From: Sinohyriopsis cumingii
Lineage: Eukaryota; Mollusca; Bivalvia; Unionida; Unionidae
Direction of reading: 5' to 3'
DNA: 64,000 bases
Assembly (NCBI GenBank): GCA_028554795.2
Contig: CM068839.1
Span: 87,317,540-87,381,539 of the forward strand
A program made the position numbers and the translations under genes. The notes beneath the pieces are model-generated. The model worked only from the letters and a program-made list of their open reading frames with translations. It did not search any database and was not told the DNA's origin. Below, in pieces: positions 11,061-24,997 of this stretch. Each line of letters begins with the position of its first letter. The stretch's first letter is position 1.

Positions 11061-12400
11061 AGAATACAAGAGTATATCACAATTATGCTCATGCAGCTCT
11101 GAGATTTTTTCAGAGACGTACGAAAATTCAATCAAAATCCAATTAAACATTTTATAATTTCATTTGTATTAAATGTTCTAATTCGAGGCTTTTAAAAGCT
11201 TATTACATGAATAAACTGCACAATTTTGCAGGTGCCACATTTTACTTAAATAAAAACAGACACCATGAAAAAGGAAAAATCAGCCAAATATATTCATATA
11301 TTACCAAAACATAATGCAAATAGACTTTTTTTTATATAAATTATTACAAAAAGTGCACATGTAAGATTTATAAATTCTTTGGTTGATCTTTTTTATTCTG
11401 GCTGTGTCATACAGGAAATGTTTTTTAAACTAAACAGGCACTGGATATTTAAAATCAGTTATAATCCTTATTACTGCAGCATATATACTTGTTAATCATT
11501 CTGACCAAGCATTATGCTATAAGAATTGCATTGCATAAATGGAAATATATTGTACTGCAAACCCACTTCCTCACATCCGACCCTGTTATCTGTTCAATGA
11601 ATGTATTCTACAAGTATGCTCAGTGGCACGAATATGTGTTTTCTCTGAAATGTTTCAAACTTAATGCAAAATAATGGTGAAAGACAAACGTTAATTCAAA
11701 TAAAGCATCACACACATACACACGAATGCAACAAGTGTATACAGACAGGATGTCTTTCTTTGTCATACTATTTACACCGATAAATCAACAATAACTACTT
11801 AAAAGTGTTTTATTCAATTTTTAAATTCGGAAAAATGTGAGAAATACAATAAAACTCAAGAAATATTTATTTGTTGGTATTCCGCAGCGTGACAAATGGA
11901 ACGTAACGCTCAGTGTAATTTCGACAATTTAGAACAAATGTTCATAACCGACAAAAAGATTTCAAAGAAACTATATATGTAATCTTTACTGGTTCGATCT
12001 ACAAGTAAATAGCTGCAGGATTCAGCTAATGGTGTACATTTCAAAAGGGAAATGGGATGAAATTGTCTCGAAGTAATTGTAACCAAAGTGTACTAAAAGA
12101 TTACATAGCTCGCCTCTTTGAAGTAATTATAAACAATGTAATAAACGAGTATGTATCTCAACAATTTGATGTAATTGTAACCAGAGTACTAAAGCCGAGT
12201 AAATATCTCAACTCGTTGAAGTAATTGTAACCAAAGTACAATAAATGATTACATAGCTCATCTCTTAGAGGTAATTGTAACTAGTCTAATAAACTATTAC
12301 ATATCTCAGCTCTTCCAAGCAATTGTAAACAAAATGTAATAAATAACAGCTTAGATGACCTCTTCGATGCATTTAATAGTCTTCAGTTTACATAATAAAA

Positions 12401-12993
12401 CTAATTATCATGCAGGTCAAAGGTCTTGGTGAGGTCGATGAACATCATGTAGAGTGGTTGACCTTGCTCTGTGTTCTTCTCTTGGAGTTGTCGTATGGAA
12501 AATATCCTGTATGTCGTCGACCTGCCTGCATTCAAGCCGCACTGGGATTCCAGGTGCACACTGTCCGCCAGCAACTGCAGCCTGTTGAATATAATGCGGG
12601 CATACACGTTGCCAACGATGCTCAGAAGCGAGATCAAGCGAGATCCCTCTGTAATTATTACAGTCACTGAGGTCGCCATTGTTTTTGTAAACGGTATCTC
12701 GCGCATGTCTTGGGGATCCGCTCCTTCCTCCCAGCAGAGACAAAGTAGCTCATGCAGTGGCTGAAGCAATGTTTGTTTCCCACGTTCGATAGCTTCGGGC
12801 GGGATGATGTCACTACCTGGTGCTTTGTCGTTTGGGAGGGAGTCGATTGCTTTGCTGAGCTCCTCTAAGGTGGGCACTTTGTCGAGCTCATCCATGGTGG
12901 GCAGTTTTTATGCTGCTAGGGGCCGCATCGGTGACTGACATTTCTTGGGAGTATAGCTCTAGGTAGTGTTCCACCCATCTGGCCATCTGTCAT
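12401..12993 (-). mobile_element. LINE RT remnant, half A of unit 4
   Basis: Open frame of 164 codons (12895-12401) with the block I Tyr variant. Confidence 0.87.
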
Positions 12994-13793
12994 ACTTAAT
13001 GCAAAATAATGGTGAAAGACAAACGTTAATTCAAATAAAGCATCGCACACATACACACGAATGCAACAAGTGTATACAGACATGATGTCTTCCGTCGTCA
13101 TACTATATACACCGGCTAATCAACAATAACTACTGAAAAGTGTTTAATTCAATTTTTAAATTCACAAAAAATGTGAGAAATACAATAAAACTCAAGAAAT
13201 CTTTATTTGTTGGTATTCTGCAGCGTAACAAATGGAACGTAACGCCCAGTGTAATTTCGACAATTTAGAACAAATCTTCATATGCGACAAAAAGATTTCA
13301 AAGAAACTATATATGTAATCTTTACTGGTTCGATCTACAAGTAAATAACTCCAGGATTCAGTTTATGGTGTACATTTCAAAAGGGAAATGGGATGAAATT
13401 ATCTCGAAGCAATTGTAAGCAAAGTGTACTAAAAGATTACATAGCTCGCCTCTTTGAAGTAATTATAAACAATGTAATAAACGAGTATGTATCTCAACTA
13501 TTTGATGTAATTGAAACCAGAGTATTAAAGCCGAGTAAATATCTCAACTCGTTGAAGTAACTGTATAACTGTAAAAAGAGTAATAAATAAGTATATATCT
13601 CAATTCTCTGAAGTAATTGTAACCAAAATACAATAAATGATTACATAGCTCATCTCTTCAAGGTAATTGTAACTAGTCTAATAAACTATTACATATCTCA
13701 GCTCTTCCAAGCAATTGTTAACAAAATGTAATAAATAACAGCTTAGATGACCTCTTCGATGCATTTAATAGTCTTCAGTTTACATAATAAAAA

Positions 13794-14795
13794 CTAATTA
13801 TCATGCAGGTCAATGGTCTTGGTGAGTTCAATGAACATCATGTAGAGTGGTTGACCTTGCTCTGTGTTCTTCTCTTGGAGTTGTCGTATGGAAAAGATCA
13901 TGTCTGTCGTCGAACTGCCTGCTTTAAAGCCGCACTGGGATTACAGGTGCACACGGTCCACCAGCAACTGCAGCCTGTTGAGTATAATGCGGGAATACAC
14001 TTTGCCAACGATGCTCAGAAGCGAGATCCCTCTGTAATTATTACAGTTACTGAGGTCGCCATTGTTTTTGTAAACGGTATCTCGCGCATATCTTGGAGGA
14101 CCGCTCCTTTCCTCCCAGCAGAGACAAAGTAGCTCATGCAGCAGCTGAAGCAATGTTGGTTTCCCACGTTCGATAGCTTTGGGCGGGATGCTGTCACTAC
14201 ATGGTGCTTTGTCGTTTGGGACGGAGTCGATTGCTTTGTTGAGCTCCTCTAAGGTGGGCACTTTGTCCAGCTCCTCTATGGTGGGCAGTTTTTATGCTGC
14301 TAGGGCTGCATCGGTGACTGACATTTCTTGGGAGCATAGCTCTGAGTAGTGTTCCACCCATCTGGCCATCTGTTGCTCGCAGTCAGTGATCTCCTCTCCC
14401 GTCAGAGATTTCTGGCGGACGATCCCTTTCACCATAGGGCCTAGAGCCTTCTTGATATCACAGTACATACCTTGGATGTTTCCGGATTCGGCACTGCGCT
14501 GGAGTCCTTCACATAGTTGTTACCAGTACTCGTTCGCGCACTGTCTAGCGATGTGTTGGGTGTTGCTTCGAGCACTTCTGAGATCAGCAAGCGTCCGTTC
14601 ATTAGGGCAATTTTTGTAAGCTTTGAAGGCTTTTCATTTGTCTTCGATTATTGGTTCTATCCTTGATAGATGTGCGCTGAACTAGTGCCAAACGTGGCCA
14701 TGGCTGTGCTGTAGATGACACCCTTCATGGCGCTCCACATGGCTGTGGCATCGTGATCTGGCAGGTCTTGGAGTGCCTGGTCCAGGGCTAGTATG
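13794..14795 (-). mobile_element. LINE linker-RT remnant, half B of unit 4
   Basis: Last copy with the block I nonsense change (open 14261-13941). The tttgtccagctcc variant in the sequence before the finger motif is shared with unit 5. Confidence 0.87.
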
Positions 14796-16135
14796 AGAAT
14801 ACAAGAGTATATCACAATTATGCTCATGCAGCTCTGAGATTTTTTCAGAGACGTACGAAAATTCAATCAAAATCCAATTAAACATTTTATAATTTCATTT
14901 GTATTAAATGTTCTAATTCGAGGTTATTAAAAGCTTATTACATGAATAAACTGCACAATTTTGCAGGTGCCACATTTTACTTAAATAAAAACAGACACCA
15001 TGAAAAAGGAAAAATCAGCCAAATATATTCATATATTACCAAAACGTAATGCAAATAGACTTTTTTTTATATAAATTATTACAAAAAGTGCACATGTAAG
15101 ATTTATAAATTCTTTGGTTGATCTTTTTTATTCTGGCTGTGTCATACAGGAAATGTTTTTTAAACTAAACAGGCACTGGATATTTAAAATCAGTTATAAT
15201 CCTTATTACTGCAGCATATATACTTGTAAATCATTCTCACCAAGCATTATGCTATAAGAATTGCATTGCATAAATGGAAATATATTGTACTGCAAACCCA
15301 CTTCCTCACATCCGACCCTGTTATCTGTTCAATGAATGTATTCTACAAGTATGCTCAGTGGCACGAATATGTGTTTTCTCTGAAATGTTTCAAACTTAAT
15401 GCAAAATAATGGTGAAAGACAAACGTTAATTCAAATAAAGCATCACACACATACACACGAATGCAACAAGTGTATACAGACAGGATGTCTTTCTTTGTCA
15501 TACTATTTACACCGATAAATCAACAATAACTACTTAAAAGTGTTTTATTCAATTTTTAAATTCGGAAAAATGTGAGAAATACAATAAAACTCAAGAAATA
15601 TTTATTTGTTGGTATTCCGCAGCGTGACAAATGGAACGTAACGCTCAGTGTAATTTCGACAATTTAGAACAAATGTTCATAACCGACAAAAAGATTTCAA
15701 AGAAACTATATATGTAATCTTTACTGGTTCGATCTACAAGTAAATAGCTGCAGGATTCAGCTAATGGTGTACATTTCAAAAGGGAAATGGGATGAAATTG
15801 TCTCGAAGTAATTGTAACCAAAGTGTACTAAAAGATTACATAGCTCGCCTCTTTGAAGTAATTATAAACAATGTAATAAACGAGTATGTATCTCAACAAT
15901 TTGATGTAATTGTAACCAGAGTACTAAAGCCGAGTAAATATCTCAACTCGTTGAAGTAATTGTAACCAAAGTACAATAAATGATTACATAGCTCATCTCT
16001 TAGAGGTAATTGTAACTAGTCTAATAAACTATTACATATCTCAGCTCTTCCAAGCAATTGTAAACAAAATGTAATAAATAACAGCTTAGATGACCTCTTC
16101 GATGCATTTAATAGTCTTCAGTTTACATAATAAAA

Positions 16136-16728
16136 CTAATTATCATGCAGGTCAAAGGTCTTGGTGAGGTCGATGAACATCATGTAGAGTGGTTGACCTT
16201 GCTCTGTGTTCTTCTCTTGGAGTTGTCGTATGGAAAATATCCTGTATGTCGTCGACCTGCCTGCATTCAAGCCGCACTGGGATTCCAGGTGCACACTGTC
16301 CGCCAGCAACTGCAGCCTGTTGAATATAATGCGGGCATACACGTTGCCAACGATGCTCAGAAGCGAGATCAAGCGAGATCCCTCTGTAATTATTACAGTC
16401 ACTGAGGTCGCCATTGTTTTTGTAAACGGTATCTCGCGCATGTCTTGGGGATCCGCTCCTTCCTCCCAGCAGAGACAAAGTAGCTCATGCAGTGGCTGAA
16501 GCAATGTTTGTTTCCCACGTTCGATAGCTTCGGGCGGGATGATGTCACTACCTGGTGCTTTGTCGTTTGGGAGGGAGTCGATTGCTTTGCTGAGCTCCTC
16601 TAAGGTGGGCACTTTGTCGAGCTCATCCATGGTGGGCAGTTTTTATGCTGCTAGGGGCCGCATCGGTGACTGACATTTCTTGGGAGTATAGCTCTAGGTA
16701 GTGTTCCACCCATCTGGCCATCTGTCAT
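16136..16728 (-). mobile_element. LINE RT remnant, half A of unit 5
   Basis: Open frame of 164 codons (16630-16136). It is the last A half with the block I Tyr variant. Confidence 0.87.
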
Positions 16729-17528
16729 ACTTAATGCAAAATAATGGTGAAAGACAAACGTTAATTCAAATAAAGCATCGCACACATACACACGAATGCA
16801 ACAAGTGTATACAGACATGATGTCTTCCGTCGTCATACTATATACACCGGCTAATCAACAATAACTACTGAAAAGTGTTTAATTCAATTTTTAAATTCAC
16901 AAAAAATGTGAGAAATACAATAAAACTCAAGAAATCTTTATTTGTTGGTATTCTGCAGCGTAACAAATGGAACGTAACGCCCTGTGTAATTTCGACAATT
17001 TAGAACAAATCTTCATATGCGACAAAAAGATTTCAAAGAAACTATATATGTAATCTTTACTGGTTCGATCTACAAGTAAATAACTCCAGGATTCAGTTTA
17101 TGGTGTACATTTCAAAAGGGAAATGGGATGAAATTATCTCGAAGTAATTGTAAGCAAAGTGTACTAAAAGATTACATAGCTCGCCTCTTTGAAGTAATTA
17201 TAAACAATGTAATAAACGAGTATGTATCTCAACTATTTGATGTAATTGAAACCAGAGTATTAAAGCCGAGTAAATATCTCAACTCGTTGAAGTAACTGTA
17301 TAACTGTAAAAAGAGTAATAAATAAGTATATATCTCAATTCTCTGAAGTAATTGTAACCAAAATACAATAAATGATTACATAGCTCATCTCTTCAAGGTA
17401 ATTGTAACTAGTCTAATAAACTATTACATATCTCAGCTCTTCCAAGCAATTGTTAACAAAATGTAATAAATAACAGCTTAGATGACCTCTTCGATGCATT
17501 TAATAGTCTTCAGTTTACATAATAAAAA

Positions 17529-18530
17529 CTAATTATCATGCAGGTCAATGGTCTTGGTGAGTTCAATGAACATCATGTAGAGTGGTTGACCTTGCTCTGT
17601 GTTCTTCTCTTGGAGTTGTCGTATGGAAAAGATCATGTCTGTCGTCGACCTGCCTGCTTTAAAGCCGCACTGGGATTCCAGGTGCACACGGTCCACCAGC
17701 AACTGCAGCCTGTTGAGTATAATGCGGGAATACACTTTGCCAACGATGCTCAGAAGCGAGATCCCTCTGTAATTATTACAGTTACTGAGGTCGCCATTGT
17801 TTTTGTAAACGGTATCTCGCGCATATCTTGGAGGACCGCTCCTTTCCTCCCAGCAGAGACAAAGTAGCTCATGCAGCAGCTGAAGCAATGTTGGTTTCCC
17901 ACGTTCGATAGCTTTGGGCGGGATGCTGTCACTACATGGTGCTTTGTCGTTTAGGACGGAGTCGATTGCTTTGTTGAGCTCCTCTAAGGTGGGCACTTTG
18001 TCCAGCTCCTCTATGGTGGGCAGTTTTTATGCTGCTAGGGCTGCATCGGTGACTGACATTTCTTGGGAGCATAGCTCTGAGTAGTGTTCCACCCATCTGG
18101 CCATCTGTTGCTCGCAGTCAGTGATCTCCTCTCCCGTCAGAGATTTCTGGCGGACGATCCCTTTCACCATAGGGCCTAGAGCCTTCTTGATATCACAGTA
18201 CATACCTTGGATGTTTCCGGATTCGGCACTGCGCTGGAGTCCTTCACATAGTTGTTACCAATACTCGTTCGCGCACTGTCTAGCGATGTGTTGGGTGTTG
18301 CTTCGAGCACTTCTGAGATCAGCAAGCGTCCGTTCATTAGGGCATTTTTTGTAAGCTTTGAAGGCTTTTCATTTGTCTTCGATTATTGGTTCTATCCTTG
18401 ATAGATGTGCGCTGAACTAGTGCCAAACGTGGCCATGGCTGTGCTGTAGATGACACCCTTCATGGCGCTCCACATGGCTGTGGCATCGTGATCTGGCAGG
18501 TCTTGGAGTGCCTGGTCCAGGGCTAGTATG
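17529..18530 (-). mobile_element. LINE linker-RT remnant, half B of unit 5
   Basis: First B half without the nonsense change, open for 155 codons (17996-17529) to motif A, FIELTKTIDL, where E145 replaces the catalytic-type Asp. The finger region has Leu for Pro (SVLNDKAP), private to this unit. Confidence 0.87.
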
Positions 18531-19869
18531 AGAATACAAGAGTATATCACAATTATGCTCATGCAGCTCTGAGATTTTTTCAGAGACGTACGAAAATTCA
18601 ATCAAAATCCAATTAAACATTTTATAATTTCATTTGTATTAAATGTTCTAATTCGAGGTTATTAAAAGCTTATTACATGAATAAACTGCACAATTTTGCA
18701 GGTGCCACATTTTACTTAAATAAAAACAGACACCATGAAAAAGGAAAAATCAGCCAAATATATTCATATATTACCAAAACATAATGCAAATAGACTTTTT
18801 TTATATAAATTATTACAAAAAGTGCACATGTAAGATTTATAAATTCTTTGGTTGATCTTTTTTATTCTGGCTGTGTCATACAGGAAATGTTTTTTAAACT
18901 AAACAGGCACTGGATATTTAAAATCAGTTATAATCCTTATTACTGCAGCATATATACTTGATAATCATTCTGACCAAGCATTATGCTATAAGAATTGCAT
19001 TGCATAAATGGAAATATATTGTACTGCAAACCCACTTCCTCACATCCGACCCTGTTATCTGTTCAATGAATGTATTCTACAAGTATGCTCAGTGGCATGA
19101 ATATGTGTTTTCTCTGAAATGTTTCAAACTTAATGCAAAATAATGGTGAAAGACAAACGTTAATTCAAATAAAGCATCACACACATACACACGAATGCAA
19201 CAAGTGTATACAGACAGGATGTCTTTCTTTGTCATACTATTTACACCGATAAATCAACAATAACTACTTAAAAGTGTTTTATTCAATTTTTAAATTCGGA
19301 AAAATGTGAGAAATACAATAAAACTCAAGAAATATTTATTTGTTGGTATTCCGCAGCGTGACAAATGGAACGTAACGCTCAGTGTAATTTCGACAATTTA
19401 GAACAAATGTTCATAACCGACAAAAAGATTTCAAAGAAACTATATATGTAATCTTTCCTGGTTCGATCTACAAGTAAATGGCTGCAGGATTCAGCTAATG
19501 GTGTACATTTCAAAAGGGAAATGGGATGAAATTGTCTCGAAGTAATTGTAACCAAAGTGTACTAAAAGATTACATAGCTCGCCTCTTTGAAGTAATTATA
19601 AACAATGTAATAAACGAGTATGTATCTCAACAATTTGATGTAATTGTAACCAGAGTACTAAAGCCGAGTAAATATCTCAACTCGTTGAAGTAATTGTAAC
19701 CAAAGTACAATAAATGATTACATAGCTCATCTCTTAGAGGTAATTGTAACTAGTCTAATAAACTATTACATATCTCAGCTCTTCCAAGCAATTGTAAACA
19801 AAATGTAATAAATAACAGCTTAGATGACCTCTTCGATGCATTTAATAGTCTTCAGTTTACATAATAAAA

Positions 19870-20462
19870 CTAATTATCATGCAGGTCAAAGGTCTTGGTG
19901 AGGTCGATGAACATCATGTAGAGTGGTTGACCTTGCTCTGTGTTCTTCTCTTGGAGTTGTCGTATGGAAAATATCCTGTCTGTCGTCGACCTGCCTGCAT
20001 TAAAGCCGCACTGGGATTCCAGGTGCACACTGTCCGCCAGCAACTGCAGCCTGTTGAATATAATGCGGGCATACACGTTGCCAACGATGCTCAGAAGCGA
20101 GATCAAGCGAGATCCCTCTGTAATTATTACAGTCACTGAGGTCGCCATTGTTTTTGTAAACGGTATCTCGCGCATGTCTTGGGGATCCGCTCCTTCCTCC
20201 CAGCAGAGACAAAGTAGCTCATGCAGTGGCTGAAGCAATGTTTGTTTCCCACGTTCGATAGCTTCGGGCGGGATGATGTCACTACCTGGTGCTTTGTCGT
20301 TTGGGAGGGAGTCGATTGCTTTGCTGAGCTCCTCTAAGGTGGGCACTTTGTCGAGCTCATCCATGGTGGGCAGTTTTTATGCTGCTAGGGGCCGCATCGG
20401 TGACTGACATTTCTTGGGAGTATAGCTCTAGGTAGTGTTCCACCCATCTGGCCATCTGTCAT
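19870..20462 (-). mobile_element. LINE RT remnant, half A of unit 6
   Basis: Open frame of 164 codons (20364-19870) with QCGFNAGRST. Phe is the usual residue in this family, so this allele is probably older than the Leu allele of units 1-5. Confidence 0.87.
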
Positions 20463-21262
20463 ACTTAATGCAAAATAATGGTGAAAGACAAACGTTAATT
20501 CAAATAAAGCATCGCACACATACACACGAATGCAACAAGTGTATACAGACATGATGTCTTCCGTCGTCATACTATATACACCGGCTAATCAACAATAACT
20601 ACTGAAAAGTGTTTAATTCAATTTTTAAATTCACAAAAAATGTGAGAAATACAATAAAACTCAAGAAATCTTTATTTGTTGGTATTCTGCAGCGTAACAA
20701 ATGGAACGTAACGCCCAGTGTAATTTCGACAATTTAGAACAAATCTTCATATGCGACAAAAAGATTTCAAAGAAACTATATATGTAATCTTTACTGGTTC
20801 GATCTACAAGTAAATAACTCCAGGATTCAGTTTATGGTGTACATTTCAAAAGGGAAATGGGATGAAATTATCTCGAAGTAATTGTAAGCAAAGTGTACTA
20901 AAAGATTACATAGCTCGCCTCTTTGAAGTAATTATAAACAATGTAATAAACGAGTATGTATCTCAACTATTTGATGTAATTGAAACCAGAGTATTAAAGC
21001 CGAGTAAATATCTCAACTCGTTGAAGTAACTGTATAACTGTAAAAAGAGTAATAAATAAGTATATATCTCAATTCTCTGAAGTAATTGTAACCAAAATAC
21101 AATAAATGATTACATAGCTCATCTCTTCAAGGTAATTGTAACTAGTCTAATAAACTATTACATATCTCAGCTCTTCCAAGCAATTGTTAACAAAATGTAA
21201 TAAATAACAGCTTAGATGACCTCTTCGATGCATTTAATAGTCTTCAGTTTACATAATAAAAA

Positions 21263-22264
21263 CTAATTATCATGCAGGTCAATGGTCTTGGTGAGTTCAA
21301 TGAACATCATGTAGAGTGGTTGACCTTGCTCTGTGTTCTTCTCTTGGAGTTGTCGTATGGAAAAGATCATGTCTGTCGTCGACCTGCCTGCTTTAAAGCC
21401 GCACTGGGATTCCAGGTGCACACGGTCCACCAGCAACTGCAGCCTGTTGAGTATAATGCGGGAATACACTTTGCCAACGATGCTCAGAAGCGAGATCCCT
21501 CTGTAATTATTACAGTTACTGAGGTCGGCATTGTTTTTGTAAACGGTATCTCGCGCATATCTTGGAGGACCGCTCCTTTCCTCCCAGCAGAGACAAAGTA
21601 GCTCATGCAGCAGCTGAAGCAATGTTGGTTTCCCACGTTCGATAGCTTTGGGCGGGATGCTGTCACTACATGGTGCTTTGTCGTTTGGGACGGAGTCGAT
21701 TGCTTTGTTGAGCTCCTCCAAGGTGGGCACTTGGTCGAGCTCCTCTATGGTGGGCAGTTTTTATGCTGCTAGGGCTGCATCGGTGACTGACATTTCTTGG
21801 GAGCATAGCTCTGAGTAGTGTTCCACCCATCTGGCCATCTGTTGCTCGCAGTCAGTGATCTCCTCTCCCGTCAGAGATTTCTGGCGGACGATCCCTTTCA
21901 CCATAGGGCCTAGAGCCTTCTTGATATCACAGTACATACCTTGGATGTTTCCGGATTCGGCACTGCGCTGGAGTCCTTCACATAGTTGTTACCAGTACTC
22001 GTTCGCGCACTGTCTAGCGATGTGTTGGGTGTTGCTTCGAGCACTTCTGAGATCAGCAAGCGTCCGTTCATTAGGGCATTTTTTGTAAGCTTTGAAGGCT
22101 TTTCATTTGTCTTCGATTATTGGTTCTATCCTTGATAGATGTGCGCTGAACTAGTGCCAAACGTGGCCATGGCTGTGCTGTAGATGACACCCTTCATGGC
22201 GCTCCACATGGCTGTGGCATCGTGATCTGGCAGGTCTTGGAGTGCCTGGTCCAGGGCTAGTATG
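21263..22264 (-). mobile_element. LINE linker-RT remnant, half B of unit 6
   Basis: Open for 155 codons (21730-21263), with KNNADLSN in place of KNNGDLSN, shared with unit 7. Confidence 0.87.
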
Positions 22265-23604
22265 AGAATACAAGAGTATATCACAATTATGCTCATGCAG
22301 CTCTGAGATTTTTTCAGAGACGTTCGAAAATTCAATCAAAATCCAATTAAACATTTTATAATTTCATTTGTATTAAATGTTCTAATTCGAGGTTATTAAA
22401 AGCTTATTACATGAATAAACTGCACAATTTTGCAGGTGCCACATTTTACTTAAATAAAAACAGACACCATGAAAAAGGAAAAATCAGCCAAATATATTCA
22501 TATATTACCAAAACATAATGCAAATAGACTTTTTTTTATATAAATTATTACAAAAAGTGCACATGTAAGATTTATAAATTCTTTGGTTGATCTTTTTTAT
22601 TCTGGCTGTGTCATACAGGAAATGTTTTTTAAACTAAACAGGCACTGGATATTTAAAATCAGTTATAATCCTTATTACTGCAGCATATATACTTGTTAAT
22701 CATTCTGACCAAGCATTATGCTATAAGAATTGCATTGCATAAATGGAAATATATTGTACTGCAAACCCACTTCCTCACATCCGACCCTGTTATCTGTTCA
22801 ATGAATGTATTCTACAAGTATGCTCAGTGGCATGAATATGTGTTTTCTCTGAAATGTTTCAAACTTAATGCAAAATAATGGTGAAAGACAAACGTTAATT
22901 CAAATAAAGCATCACACACATACACACGAATGCAACAAGTGTATACAGACAGGATGTCTTTCTTTGTCATACTATTTACACCGATAAATCAACAATAACT
23001 ACTTAAAAGTGTTTTATTCAATTTTTAAATTCGGAAAAATGTGAGAAATACAATAAAACTCAAGAAATATTTATTTGTTGGTATTCCGCAGCGTGACAAA
23101 TGGAACGTAACGCTCAGTGTAATTTCGACAATTTAGAACAAATGTTCATAACCGACAAAAAGATTTCAAAGAAACTATATATGTAATCTTTACTGGTTCG
23201 ATCTACAAGTAAATAGCTGCAGGATTCAGCTAATGGTGTACATTTCAAAAGGGAAATGGGATGAAATTGTCTCGAAGTAATTGTAACCAAAGTGTACTAA
23301 AAGATTACATAGCTCGCCTCTTTGAAGTAATTATAAACAATGTAATAAACGAGTATGTATCTCAACAATTTGATGTAATTGTAACCAGAGTACTAAAGCC
23401 GAGTAAATATCTCAACTCGTTGAAGTAATTGTAACCAAAGTACAAAAAATGATTACATAGCTCATCTCTTAGAGGTAATTGTAACTAGTCTAATAAACTA
23501 TTACATATCTCAGCTCTTCCAAGCAATTGTAAACAAAATGTAATAAATAACAGCTTAGATGACCTCTTCGATGCATTTAATAGTCTTCAGTTTACATAAT
23601 AAAA

Positions 23605-24197
23605 CTAATTATCATGCAGGTCAAAGGTCTTGGTGAGGTCGATGAACATCATGTAGAGTGGTTGACCTTGCTCTGTGTTCTTCTCTTGGAGTTGTCGTAT
23701 GGAAAATATCCTGTCTGTCGTCGACCTGCCTGCATTAAAGCCGCACTGGGATTCCAGGTGCACACTGTCCGCCAGCAACTGCAGCCTGTTGAATATAATG
23801 CGGGCATACACGTTGCCAACGATGCTCAGAAGCGAGATCAAGCGAGATCCCTCTGTAATTATTACAGTCACTGAGGTCGCCATTGTTTTTGTAAACGGTA
23901 TCTCGCGCATGTCTTGGGGATCCGCTCCTTCCTCCCAGCAGAGACAAAGTAGCTCATGCAGTGGCTGAAGCAATGTTTGTTTCCCACGTTCGATAGCTTC
24001 GGGCGGGATGATGTCACTACCTGGTGCTTTGTCGTTTGGAAGGGAGTCGATTGCTTTGCTGAGCTCCTCTAAGGTGGGCACTTTGTCGAGCTCATCCATG
24101 GTGGGCAGTTTTTATGCTGCTAGGGGCCGCATCGGTGACTGACATTTCTTGGGAGTATAGCTCTAGGTAGTGTTCCACCCATCTGGCCATCTGTCAT
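23605..24197 (-). mobile_element. LINE RT remnant, half A of unit 7
   Basis: Open frame of 164 codons (24099-23605), Phe allele. A silent change (gtttggaaggg) lies near 24034. Confidence 0.87.
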
Positions 24198-24997
24198 ACT
24201 TAATGCAAAATAATGGTGAAAGACAAACGTTAATTCAAATAAAGCATCGCACACATACACACGAATGCAACAAGTGTATACAGACATGATGTCTTCCGTC
24301 GTCATACTATATACACCGGCTAATCAACAATAACTACTGAAAAGTGTTTAATTCAATTTTTAAATTCACAAAAAATGTGAGAAATACAATAAAACTCAAG
24401 AAATCTTTATTTGTTGGTATTCTGCAGCGTAACAAATGGAACGTAACGCCCAGTGTAATTTCGACAATTTAGAACAAATCTTCATATGCGACAAAAAGAT
24501 TTCAAAGAAACTATATATGTAATCTTTACTGGTTCGATCTACAAGTAAATAACTCCAGGATTCAGTTTATGGTGTACATTTCAAAAGGGAAATGGGATGA
24601 AATTATCTCGAAGTAATTGTAAGCAAAGTGTACTAAAAGATTACATAGCTCGCCTCTTTGAAGTAATTATAAACAATGTAATAAACGAGTATGTATCTCA
24701 ACTATTTGATGTAATTGAAACCAGAGTATTAAAGCCGAGTAAATATCTCAACTCGTTGAAGTAACTGTATAACTGTAAAAAGAGTAATAAATAAGTATAT
24801 ATCTCAATTCTCTGAAGTAATTGTAACCAAAATACAATAAATGATTACATAGCTCATCTCTTCAAGGTAATTGTAACTAGTCTGATAAACTATTACATAT
24901 CTCAGCTCTTCCAAGCAATTGTTAACAAAATGTAATAAATAACAGCTTAGATGACCTCTTCGATGCATTTAATAGTCTTCAGTTTACATAATAAAAA

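Larger units (their letters stand above)
7470..11204. repeat. Unit 3, block I type
   Basis: It shares the A-half ctgtatgtc allele, the B-half nonsense change and the aggcttttaaaagc end with unit 2, but begins with aaaacataatg. Private changes are aatataataaatg in the B minisatellite near 9893 and two substitutions near 10870-10876 (a run of seven T followed by aatc instead of gtaagc). Confidence 0.95.
11205..14939. repeat. Unit 4, block I type
   Basis: It is block I in both halves. It ends with the common aggttattaaaagc form rather than the unit 2/3 form. It has tttgtccagctcc near 14262, shared only with unit 5, and a private cgaagcaattg at the first B minisatellite repeat near 13405. Confidence 0.95.
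14940..18674. repeat. Unit 5, block I/II chimera
   Basis: Half A has the block I ctgtatgtc allele. Half B has the block II state: no nonsense change, cgacctgcc, and gggcattttttg instead of gggcaatttttg. The tttgtccagctcc variant links it to unit 4, and aaaacgtaatg links it to unit 2. Private changes include ttgtaaatcattctcac near 15224, cctgtgtaat near 16981, tttaggacgg near 17950 and accaatactcg near 18257. Confidence 0.95.
18675..22408. repeat. Unit 6, block II type
   Basis: Half A carries gcattaaagcc, the state that restores Phe in the RT frame (Gln-Cys-Gly-Phe). The poly-T run is 7. Half B has ggtcggcattg (near 21524), shared with unit 7. Private changes are ttgataatc near 18958, ctttcctgg near 19453, ctcctccaagg near 21713 and cacttggtcg near 21727. 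Confidence 0.95.
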
